Assembly (NCBI GenBank): GCA_000827205.1
Contig: KN832564.1
Span: forward strand, 343,470 to 407,469
DNA: 64,000 nucleotides
Direction of reading: 5' to 3'
From: Plicaturopsis crispa FD-325 SS-3
Taxonomy: Eukaryota; Basidiomycota; Agaricomycetes; Amylocorticiales; Amylocorticiaceae
Below, in pieces: positions 13,818-24,100 of this stretch. The position numbers and the translations under genes are program-made. The stretch's first letter is position 1, and each line of letters begins with the position of its first letter. The notes under the pieces were generated by a model. It saw only the letters and a list, made by a program, of their open reading frames with translations, had not been told where the DNA came from and ran no database searches.

Positions 13818-16022
13818 CTATAACAGAATGAAAGATGCAGCAATAGCGGTCCATATGCCGAGCGTGCTAGATAAATAAGATGAAGATCCTGAATTTTTCT
13901 GTGCCTGGGAGTCCGTGTTGGTCGTTGGGCTCGGAGTTGAACCAGATGCCGATGCAGATGCAGCCTTGGAGGCAGCGACGCCTGAGCTCGCGGCAGCTTG
14001 AGTGGTGGGCACCGCCGCTATTGTCGTCGATGCGCGGACGGCACTTGTGGGCGCGGCCTGAATGGTAGCTGTATATCTCGTTGAGCTGAGACCTTGTCAG
14101 GTATTTGGTTGCTACGTACACTCCAAGCTGCCTCCGTTTTGCTGAGCTTCTTGGACAGCGTCATCCAAAAGTGCGGTCGCGTTGGTCGGGACAGTCGACA
14201 TAAATCCAATACGCGGGGGGTCAACGGAGGGATGCGTGAGGTTTCCGTAGTAGAAGGCGACGAGATTCCTGGTTAAGAAAAATCAGCATGTATAGATCGC
14301 ATATCTAGGTGCACGTTAGGCCGCTTACGATTTGAAGAATGGGTCCCCTAGACTCCAGCTGTACAAGGCGCCAACGGAGGGCGGATCGGTTCCGATAACA
14401 TTGTTGGCTACGCAAGTCGTCGCGTCGCCCGCCTTGTTCTCGCTGACAAAATCGCGAGGGTCGACTGGGAACATCTGCCCGCCAATCTCGAATGCCAACG
14501 AGTGTGACGCTGTGCAGGGTAACGTGGCCACGGCGTTTGGATTGCGGGCTGATGCTGCCGCGAAAGACGAAGACACGGCAGACAAGATGCTCTGAATGAC
14601 GTCCGAAGGGCCACGGACGATAGAGTTGCCCTAATGGATAGATAGTGGCGCGTGGGCGATATGCTCAAAAGTCGAAGCAGAAGAAGAGGCCTCACAGTAT
14701 CAATAAGAGCGGAAACCTTAGTAGCGTCGACGCCGCCGGTTCCGGGGATTGTCGAATCCGCGAGCTTTTTACCGTCAAGATAAACGGCGTCAAGCTCGAC
14801 TTCCCAGCGGCTGCAAGCACTCAAGTTAGCGGTAGTTACCCATCGGATCGTCCACGCAATGCTTACAATGGATAAACCTGCCCCAGAGAGATTCGTTAGT
14901 TTCTACAGTTCACTGCAACAATCTGTACACGAGTGTCCCACCTCGTCAGGAGCAAAGCTAGGAGGCTTGATACCACCGTCAGCGGCGGAGTATCGTCGGA
15001 CGGGGACCCATGTCAGTGACGAGTTATCGACGCCGTCTGGCAATTTGCCAATGGTTAGTGCTCCGTTGCCGCCAATATCAATCGTGTCCCGTTGCAAAGT
15101 GATTGAAAACATTGGCTGATCTAATGCACCAGATTGGGCCATCCGGGAGAGCAGGGGTCCGTTCTTGTCGATGGTAGACAAAAAGTTATCCGTAGTCGAG
15201 GGATTATTGAACTAGAGAGCGATCATGTTAGCACGATCACATATTGCCGAAAGGAATTTCTGCACGCACCTGCTGATTCACGACGTTTGACTGTATTACA
15301 CTACATGCAACAGTTTATAAAGTTCAGAATATTCAGCGACTGAACATCAATTACCTTTCGCTTGGGAAACCGAGTCCAAATATGCCTGCAGCACCATAGG
15401 TGATCGTGGGGTTTGTTGTGTTGTCGATAGCCCCAAATTGTTGCCCGCTCATGGACATCCCGGCAATGGACGCCGTGTCCGTACCAATGGGACCAATTGC
15501 AAAGGTACCGGTGGTCGAGTCTCCGTAATTTAGCGTAACACTTGCATTGGACGACACGAAACTTGACGTAGGATATGGTGTCACGTTAGACTTCTGGCAT
15601 AAACTGGTCTTGCAGGCATCGCTGACTACCCATAGATCGCTGGAGCCCGTGTCTGACGAAAATTTGAGCGTCTGCAGTCGATGGTAATTACTTTACCAAA
15701 CTCACCCAGATTGACCGACGTGGTCGTACCGCCGAGTGTTATAGGCACAGTGTAAAGTATATCCGAATTATCACCTGTATACATCCCCAAGGTGTAAGCG
15801 TTTACACGCAGCAAGCCTGCTCATGCACTCACCAAGATTTACTGATCCACTAGCTCCTGTTCTCCGTTGAATGCTGGCTTTCGCGTGATCTACCTGTCGC
15901 TGAATTGGAATGTCAAAGCCTCGAGACTCTATCCTCTGGTATAGACGCGCGGGATGCGGCAGAGCGTAGCTAAGGTACGGCAGGGCTAGCAGGACAACCA
16001 GTGGGCATGAATAAGAAAACAT
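13818..16022 (-). CDS. GPI-anchored aspartic protease (family A1, yapsin-like architecture)
   Basis: Cell-surface pepsin-type endopeptidase. Exons 16022-15833, 15774-15706, 15652-15355, 15300-15270, 15211-14942, 14877-14867 (11 nt), 14810-14696, 14630-14329, 14268-14120, 14068-13818; 561 aa. It has an N-terminal signal peptide (VVLLALPYLSYA), active-site Asp87 (DTGSSDLWVVS) and Asp327 (IDTGNS). A Ser/Ala/Thr-rich linker leads to a C-terminal hydrophobic tail (GIWTAIAASFILL) that ends the protein, as expected for a GPI signal. Two internal exons are only 31 and 11 nt. It lies behind the polyporopepsin-like gene on the same strand, but the two proteins are not close in sequence, so this is co-location rather than a recent duplication. 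Substrates are unknown. Confidence 0.9.
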
Positions 16023-17538
16023 TAGGATAGTATCGATAGCGTCCGGCGCAAAGAACGGGAAAAAGAGAGGACCAGGCGTAAAGAGTGCAGAGAGCGGTGG
16101 TCGAGAGACAAGGAACGCTGCCCATAGTTTCCTCTGCTTTATTTATCGTGTCAGGTACAAAAACGTGGTTCATACCATTCCGCCCGCCGTCGCACCGGTC
16201 TGCGCTAACTATAGAGCAACAGCTATGCGATCAGGTTGCATAGGATTGAAGGTAATGATCTGAGCAAGATGCAAGATTCTGCACGTCGCCACTGACTCGA
16301 CCAAGTCATTCAAGTTTTGTAGGGAGTAAACTGCTACATTATACCTTGACAAGACACTGCAGCTACACTGAACTCCCAGCGAAAACACGAGACAAACGAT
16401 TTTGCACGATGTCTGGGCATAGCAAAGATGCGCAGCAAGAACGACGACGCTCATCAATATGTCGTTGACACACAGAGCTGCCGAGTCGTCCAACCCAGCC
16501 AATGGGCTATCAGCGATGGCCTATAAGTAGCCTTCAACGCTGCGCCCGAGCTTGGCGCCCGCATCCGTAGTTTTGGGCCGCCGGACCCCAGCGAGAGCAT
16601 AGCCAGTCCACGAATCCGTACCACTCTCAGTCTTGGTCAAGCCTCCGGGGCGCTCTAACGAGAGTTCAATTCTATGCCCGCCAGCGTCGACATGCATATC
16701 CATCGATACGAACAGGGACATCAGGCCAGGATCGAACCTGAGGCCGTAAGGAGCTGAAAGTAGATTCAATTATAGATGGCCGACAATTTATAGAAAGGAT
16801 GGAGTTGGACTCGCAATCTATATGTACAGCGCAATGCCAAGGTGCACGATGGGCTCGGACTCAAGCCTCGCACTGTTTAAGTCGCTGGTATATCGAATGT
16901 CAATTGTTATACGAGATGTATTAAGCTACGCACCCAGAGTCCCTGTATAATCCACAGTCGAGTTTGTTGTATTGACCTAGTCCCAGGCCCGTAGAGAGTC
17001 TTGTGAGACTACAGACAGTCGTTCATTGACGTAGTTGGATTAGAATAAGGTGGAAAGCGGGGATATCGGTCATGGCCCCAGCGCTCACCGGCACCTGTAG
17101 GTCGCGTCGAGAGTTCCTGACATGATCATTTGCTTGGTTGCAACAGTGTGCAGCGACCTTCTCATCGCGTATTGCATACAGCGGAAAGCGGGAAGAAGCC
17201 TGCAGATGCGCGCGCGACGTCGACGTGCTAGAAGAAAGCCCTCCACGTCAATACGGTCTCGGCCATCTTTGTGTCTCAGCAGCGAGAAATTTTGGATGAG
17301 TTCGGGTCGAGGCGCGTTGGTGAAAAACCAGTCTTGGCCATCCATCGAGGTGTCTGATGTTCGCAACGAGCGCAAGGTCTGAGCCCACCATTCTGTCAAC
17401 GCCACCGCCACGGACAGCCAAAGCAAGAAACAAGCAAAAAAATGCATGTACAACAACGATAGCACCAATGAATACACAGATATAACAAAGCAAAAGCACT
17501 CACAACAAGAGGCAACAAAACCCATGGCAAGCAATCCA
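16023..17538. other. Intergenic region with unassigned open frames
   Basis: About 1.5 kb. On the minus strand 16769-16521 an 82-codon frame with a good acceptor before APYGLRFDPG looks like the last exon of something, but I could not build a gene around it. 17534-17085 (-) starts with a very hydrophobic stretch just past the Ies2 stop and may be 3' untranslated sequence. No function can be offered for either. Confidence 0.35.
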
Positions 17539-18943
17539 TCATGGCGCGATGATGTCCTCGAGGATCTTCAAATGAGAAATCCCGCACGCGCCCCGAGTCC
17601 AGTCTCGTACTAGTCGGTATTTCCGATCTTTTGTGCATCCCTCGACATTGCAAATGGGATCACCCTTCCTATCCACGGTAGCGACGCCTAGTACGGCCTC
17701 CACGTCCATTTTGTCGGCATCATCTACCTGAGGAATGGCATGTACCGGGACTCCAAGTGTGATTGTCATTCTCCCGCCTTCAACGTCACCGGAATTCCTC
17801 GTGCTCGATATCCATCTGTATGTGGTCGGCACGTCGGGAATGATTGGCTCTGCTTCGTCGGCTTCAGATGCAGGTCTGGATCCAGAGGCGACTGGCTCGT
17901 CTGCGGTCGCAAGAGCAGCGCGTTTGTTCTTGGGACGTGACTGTTTCTTCAGCAAACGGTTGATGGTATCGGCCTACAGAATGGCTCGATCAGGAAGTAG
18001 AAAGATGAATGAGATTGAAGCCACAAACCTTCTCATCTTCAAGCTTCTTCTCAGATAAGTGCTTGCGCTTCCTGGCGGTCTCCTCGCGTTTGAGCGCAAT
18101 CTCGGCTTCGTTGAGCTCCTTCTTCTTTTTTCGGCCTTCATCTGTTGGAGATATGTGAGCGAGAAGTAAGAGGAGAATAAGCAGAGACACTACGCACTCA
18201 GAGAGACATGCGTAGAGTCAACGACGCTGGCGAGGACTGCTTGCCGCGTAGTCATACGCCCAGACGTTCCTGTAGCAGATACAGATGGGGTCGACCTCTC
18301 GAGGTCGTCGTCGTCATCTTCCGATTCGATATCGATATCTGACATGAATATTACATGAGCTCAAGGACGGAAAAGCGTGAAACGGTTGGGTCGCACCACG
18401 AGAGTCTTCGCGGTCGTCCTGAACGGAGGGGGTAGGAACATGGGAAGAGAGGGCAGGATTTGGTGGCAGCTTTAGCTTGATTTTCAGCCGCGGTTGTGCA
18501 ACTATGGCAGGCGAAGACGGTGCAGCCGGTGTTGAGCGTGAAGAGAGTTCATCCACATCGGACTCAGCGTCCTGCGAGGAACAACCCGTTAAGCTCTATA
18601 AATCATCGGGGAAGAAATTGGGGTCTACCTCAGGTTCTGGCTCATCTTCCTCAATACCAGAGTACATGTCTTCCTCCACCTCTTCCTCCTCCACTTCGGC
18701 CTCACCATCCTCCCTTTGCTCCAATAGTTCCTCATCGTCCAAGTTGACGGCTTCCTCAACATCATCCTCTACTACGTCAACCTCCATTTCCGATACATCC
18801 TCCTCTGACATTTGCATGTCTAATGAGAGCCAAGGTCATGGATTAGCACGCACGCCGCCGTAAGAACAGCCTCATAAGGACATGAACTTCTCACCACTGC
18901 CTGTGCCCTCGCTTCTTTCCGCTGAGTTATGCCGCCCTACCAT
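17539..18943 (-). CDS. ies2: INO80 chromatin-remodelling complex subunit 2 (Ies2 / PAPA-1-like)
   Basis: Subunit of the INO80 nucleosome remodeller that stimulates its ATPase; nuclear. Exons 18943-18895, 18819-18629, 18571-18397, 18338-18198, 18141-18029, 17973-17539; 367 aa. The order is: acidic Glu/Asp-rich N-terminus; a basic KIKLKLPP patch; then the PAPA-1 region (ETARKRKHLSEKKLEDEK, continuing ADTINRLLKKQ across an intron). At the very end comes a zinc-knuckle-like segment, CNVEGCTKDRKYRLV followed by GACGISHLKILE. These last two blocks are the hallmark of the family. The first exon (16 codons) was placed by splice phase; an alternative start is the ATG at 18817. It is head to head with the small membrane protein gene 279 bp away. 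Confidence 0.85.
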
Positions 18944-19221
18944 CTTGTTCTACGCGTTTCAATCTCTTGTCACCGTTCGGCCTGCGCTTGTTGCGTTCCT
19001 TCACTGGAATGGCGACTAGCCTCGGAAACTTGTTGAAACAGAAAGCAGTCCATTTCTGTTCACAAAGTTCGAGCAGTCGCGTCCGGATCGGGAATCGGAA
19101 TCTCCTTGCTGTCAACGATCATCTACCCAAGTCCTAGCCGCCTGGCATCCAGCATTCACCGAGCATTCACCTATATAACCGGCCTTCGTACACAGTCGCT
19201 AAGTAGCTCGTACGCGAAATA
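18944..19221. promoter_or_regulatory. Divergent promoter region, ies2 and small membrane protein
   Basis: 278 bp separate the two start codons, so both promoters must lie here or overlap the genes. CTATATAACC near 19170-19179 is a possible TATA element for the + strand gene about 45 bp before its ATG. Confidence 0.4.
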
Positions 19222-19646
19222 ATGTCGCCCCCCGACAATTACGAGGCACTGCCTACCGAAGACGAGAGGGAACGCGAGCTCGAGGAGACCATCTCGCTAG
19301 ACGACGAGCACGGACGCCGCGCAGAGCAAGCGCGGCAGCTCCAGCGCGACCCGCGTTTCTCACAGCCGAAGCCGCCACTGTGGTCACGCATAGCGCTCCT
19401 CGCATTCATCGCGTTTCTCTTCTGGCTCTCCTTCAACCTTCGCTACGCTACGCAAACGCCGCCCAAGGTGGTCCACGCAACCAGGTCGGTAAGGTCATTG
19501 CATGGACTGTGAGGTTGACGAGCTGATTGTCAGAGTGCATCAGGTATTCGAGAGAGCATAAATTCCGCCCGGCCGCCAGTCCTATAATCACGGAGAGGCT
19601 GAAGGACGGCCGTGTGCGCGTGAGGGGGGCAGCTCCGGAGCTTTAG
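19222..19646 (+). CDS. Small single-pass membrane protein of unknown function
   Basis: Exons 19222-19484 and 19544-19646; 121 aa. It has an acidic N-terminus (MSPPDNYEALPTEDERE), one hydrophobic helix (about residues 54-72, ALLAFIAFLFWLSFNL), then a short tail with YSREHKFRPAASPIITERL. I have seen this layout in predicted proteins of mushrooms, but no function is known to me. The splice is supported because it joins the helix to that conserved-looking tail in phase. Confidence 0.65.
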
Positions 19647-20270
19647 GACCCTAGCATCTGGTGTGTTTTCTTACGCCCTTGTGCGGCGATTTTTCACTAA
19701 ACGCTCACTCTTCAGTAGCTTTGGCAAGAGGCTTTCGAATTATTGATATACCCTTTACCACACGGACGCCAATTTCTTATGCATCACCGACACTAAAATC
19801 TGTTATTACAAGATTATTGTGGGAAGGTCTGTACGTACAGATTTCTCGCGCATAAGTACATGTTCATCTTCTCCAGTATCATAATGCTGGATGCGGTTAT
19901 TTGGTCCTTCAGGTTATGGTCACCAATGCTTCGCATTTCTCAGTCTATATGAAAAAAAACGGGCGTATGCGGTGAGATCAAACGTTTACAATGGGGGTAC
20001 ATATTGTTGCAACGACAAGTTCTTTCTTCTTGAAAACCAGCCGAATCTACGTCCTGACAGAACGATTACAATTCAATGCGATTGGATTCCAGCCTACAAC
20101 TTGAAAACGGGAAGATGAGGATCGCGGGTCCGGCAACTACGAAAAGGGAAATGCGTAGTGGCAGCAGCCTCTAAGTCAAACATGAGCAAGCAGACAGCGC
20201 CACATGGCCCGCAAGCTTCATTGCAAAAGCGCTGATCTTGCACATTTCATTTTCTTCCGTTTCACATAAA
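19647..20270. other. AT-rich intergenic stretch
   Basis: The base composition is visibly more AT-rich than the flanks, especially 19660-20110. A 75-codon + frame at 19891-20118 has no recognisable motif. This may be relic sequence or a promoter for Nop12; nothing specific can be supported. Confidence 0.4.
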
Positions 20271-22286
20271 ATGAGTTTATCGTCTTTGCTGCTTCAGCCT
20301 GGCGCCGCTGGGCCATCCAAACGAACAGATGGGATTGACAATGACCTTGATGCCCTCTTTCGGAGCGCTGTAAGTCAATGCCAACTTCATCGCAATGTTT
20401 GAGAACTAACATCTAGCTCGGGCAGGCATCCAAGACCCAGCCGCCATCTGGCCCCCACGAAAACAAAAAGCGCAAGCTGAAGACTGACGCTACAGTGGAT
20501 GCCGCGTCATCCAAGAAATCCAAGACGTCGACGAAAAGCAAACGCGCACGCCTATCCGACGAGGTAGAGCCACAACCTGCCGCCGAGGTCCCATCTGTCC
20601 CTCCACCATCGAAAACGTCGAAGAAAAGCTCGGGCGATAAAAAGGGGAAGCGAAAAGCCAAGGAGGTCTCGTCTGAAGTTGAGGAGGGAGATAACCCGGA
20701 CCTGGAGGCTGCATACCACGATCGCACATCGAAGGACACTGCCGCAGCAGAAGCTGATGATGATGACGACGCGCCCGACCCGTCCAAGCTTGTGCACGAG
20801 AGCGTCGCGCAGGCCAAATCCGGGAGGGATAGAGGGAGCCGAAACGGAAAGACGAAGTACGTCCCTCCCGACGAGACATCGGAGCAGCGGGACGCACGCA
20901 CGATTTTCATCGGTAACCTATCGCTTCAAGTTGCTCAGAAACGGGTGCGCTCTCAGACACGTCGGCTGGTGTATTTTTGCTGACATTGTGAATCGTACAG
21001 CCTCTTCTGAAGCAATTACAACGGCATATACTTGCGGAAATCCCATCTGCCAAAATCGAGTCTACCCGTTTTCGCTCAGTTCCTTTCCAAACTCCTACGT
21101 CCAAACTCCCCGACGACGGTGCCGACGGTGCCGACTCTTCCAATACTGCCGTCAAACAACCTGACGCCCTTGAGGCCAAGAAAGCGGCCAGGTCGCATGA
21201 CCGCGAACGCATTTCTACTTGGAGGCAAAATCAGGCCGACGAGGAGCGGCTGCAAAGTGACGAAAAGAAGTTCTTGAACCCGAAGGAGAAGAAACGCATC
21301 GCATTCATCAACCAAGAGTTCCATACGACCGCCGACACCGTGAACGCTTACGTCGTCTTTGCCCACCCCGTGCCCGTGCAGGAGGGTCGCCCGTCAAACT
21401 TACCGCCCCCAGCTCCAGCAATGGACCCTTACGAAGCCGCACGTGCTGCGGTGCAGAAGTGCAACGGCACCTCGTTCATGGGACGCATGATCCGGGTCGA
21501 CCATGTCAGCAAGAACGCCAAGAGCGATGCAAAGGGTCTTGCGGACAAATCGGTGCCGACGCCTGTGGTGGATGGCGACCCCAAATTGAGCGTATTCGTT
21601 GGCAACCTAGATTTTGCGAGCAAAGAAGAGGATCTCCGCATTTTCTTCGAAGGCGTCGTCAGTGCCGAGCGCGGCCCTCCTGGAGCAGATGACGGGGGCC
21701 CGAAGATGTGGGTGACACATGTACGGATAGTGCGTGATAAGGAGACGCAGATGGGCAAGGGCTTCGCCTATGTGCAGTTTTCGGTAAGGGTCATGACTAG
21801 TTGTAAATGTCACCTTGCTGACGATGCATCGCACAGGACCGGGAGTGCGTGGACGAGGTTCTCGCGCTCGAGGAAACTAAGCTGAAGTTTGCCAAACGAA
21901 AGCTCCGTGTACAGCGATGCAAGACGCTGCCTGGGCAGGTGCGCCCTGCCGCACGTCCATCCGGGCCTACGGAATCCACGCCCCGCAAGGCTGTCGCCGC
22001 CATACCCAAAGGCGACCCAGCGCTTGGCGAGAAACTCGCGCATCTCCCGAAGGACGAGCGGAAGCAAGTCAAGTCGACGGACGCGGACCGCGTGGCAAGA
22101 CGGCTGGCCAAAAAGAAGGCCCGCAATGCGCTCGCACAGTGGGGCATAAAGCCCATCGTCAAAGAGCGCGACCGCGACCGAGTCCGCAAGCCGAAGAAGA
22201 CGGAGAAGAATGCACCGGTGCATCGCAAGAAGGAGGCGAGAGTGAGAAGCGAGAAGAGCCTGACGAAGAGGAATGCGAAGAAATAG
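20271..22286 (+). CDS. nop12: Nucleolar RRM protein Nop12 (RBM34-like)
   Basis: RNA-binding ribosome-biogenesis factor for the large subunit, nucleolar. Exons 20271-20369, 20417-20944, 21001-21783, 21837-22286; 619 aa. A long Lys/Ser/Asp-rich N-terminus precedes RRM1 (RNP2 ARTIFIGNLSL near residue 200) and RRM2 (RNP2 KLSVFVGNLDF near 405; RNP1 KGFAYVQF near 470). The basic C-terminus (RRLAKKKARNALAQWG) is typical. The first intron has two in-frame acceptors 9 nt apart (CTAG and GGCAG), allowing a three-residue length variant. The protein is longer than yeast Nop12, mainly in the N-terminal low-complexity part. Confidence 0.88.
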
Positions 22287-22592
22287 GAAATGGTCCCACG
22301 CAAGCCGAACTGACTGCCTTCCAGGTCCGGCGCTGCTCCACTTTCAGCACGGTGCACGGTGGCCGAGTACCAACGAGCCGTGACGCTACGGAGATGTCTG
22401 TAATAACGTTGCCCACCGATATTGTCCCGGCGTTCCTCATCGTGTCTGTTCTCGTTTCCTCCGCGGCTTACATCGAGTGCCATGGGTTGTCAGATATTAA
22501 GTCAACATCAATGGAGTAACAGTGCCTCTATCTCGTCTGTCATGGGTCTGATTACTGTAAACTAACACAGTTTGTAAGGTTGTTGAACATGC
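22287..22592. other. Spacer between nop12 and the inverted-repeat element
   Basis: About 300 bp, presumably the nop12 3' flank. No gene or repeat is visible. Confidence 0.5.
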
Positions 22593-24040
22593 TATTAGTA
22601 AGTAGGAAGTCACGGTTTTCGGTCTCGATGGTGTAATACTTAAACCGCGGGGCCCGTTTATGCTAGACTGTAGAGAGTCTGTCTATGAGAAGGTAAACCT
22701 GTCGATAGACAGACTGTTAGAGCTGGGTTTAAAACACTTGCCTGCGCGCTCGGTATTTGCCGGACATCCCGTTGTGGAAATTCCGACCGCATTTGGATTT
22801 TAGAGAGGGACGCGTACCGAGGACGCGAAAGGACGCGTCCTGCAGCCTGCCGTCTCTATCTGTGTATACCCCACCTCGCCTTTAAGTTTTACACTGTCTC
22901 ATTAAATGTACTTTCCATGGACGACATGATTCCACACGTCCGAGCACTCAGATGCAAAAACTTGGCTACTATTGTGGAATTGAGCATACCCGAAGAGCTC
23001 ATATCAACGTTCCTTGACCCGCTAACGGTCCTTGCGACACGACAAAAAAAGCCAAACATACCGCATCGCGATCTTTCGTGATATTTGTCTCAAGGCCATG
23101 GATCGCAGTTGCTGCGCTGCGAATGACGCGTAAAAGGGTGAGCGTTATTGGCACGAAAGGCCGACGCGGCCATTGCACACCGGAGTCTTCAGCGCTGCCT
23201 TCTGGTGTGCGCTCCCGCGGGTCTTCTCCAGTACAATGGGTGCTATAAGACGGTGATCTACGGTTCTTTATTAGACCAGTTAGAGAATTACTGTTGGAGG
23301 TGTGATAGCGCACCCAGGGAGCCCGGCATCTACAAGTATGAGACCTCCCCGAAATCCACCCTGGTCTCTTCGGTCTCGGTGCGCCCTCGAGAGAGAGAGA
23401 AGCCAACGCTACATCCCATTTGTGCCGACCTACACAAATGAACGGTGTGGCGGGGAGCGAGAGTGGGTGCTCGACTAGTGGGAATGCAGCTTGGTGTCGA
23501 AATCCGTAGCCAGACGGTCACGAAACATGATGAGTCCGGGAGCGAAAGACAACTAGAGGTAACATGGCGCTCTCACTGCTCGAAACAGAGCCAACTCTGG
23601 CTGCGATATCGGCTGACCATTTCCTTTTGTCGACTGAACCACTGGCAAGCGCGAGGTTGTCGTAGCGAAATCGGATGGATTGTGATCCTGTTCGACTTTG
23701 AAGCTGCTGTACAGCATGCCGTTAGGTTTCTAGGTGACTCATATCAAGTAGCTAGAAGAACGAGGCAAGACGAGAGCAGAACGACGGCGAACGGTCGTTG
23801 ACAGAGGCAGGAGTATTCTCCCTCTAAAATCCAAATGCGGTCGGAATTTCCGCAATGGGATGTCCGGCAATTACCGAGCGCGCACGCAAGTGTTTTAAAC
23901 CCAGATCCTCCAGGCTGTCTATCGACAGTTTTGCTTCATAGACAGTCGGTCACCAGGCTACGTTTATGCGGGTTCTAACGTTCTCGGATTACGGTAAAGC
24001 TCAAGACCACGATTCAATAATGTTATCTACTTAAGTATAG
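22593..24040. mobile_element. Non-autonomous DNA transposon-like element with long terminal inverted repeats
   Basis: The arms at about 22593-22810 and 23817-24040 are inverted copies. The best-matching core is 22732-22806 against 23821-23903, where I count about five mismatches in roughly 80 bases; it includes GGGTTTAAAACACTTG and TTCCGACCGCATTTGGATTT. Outward from the core the arms keep shared islands (TGTCGATAGACAG, GTCTATGA) and similar tips (CTATTAGTAAGTAG against CTATACTTAAGTAG). The 1 kb interior has no transposase-like frame. A target-site duplication could not be fixed; TA is possible. The class is a large MITE or foldback element. The exact ends are uncertain by tens of bases. Confidence 0.75.
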
Positions 24041-24100
24041 AAGACCAGACAATCGACAGAGCTCTCTTTGCTATCTTCATTGTTGCGACCTACTGTCGCA

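Noticed and set aside
20413-20910. 165-codon Ser/Phe-rich minus frame
   Set aside because: Antisense shadow of the Lys/Ser-rich N-terminus of nop12.
21797-22483. 228-codon minus frame
   Set aside because: Antisense to the basic C-terminus of nop12.
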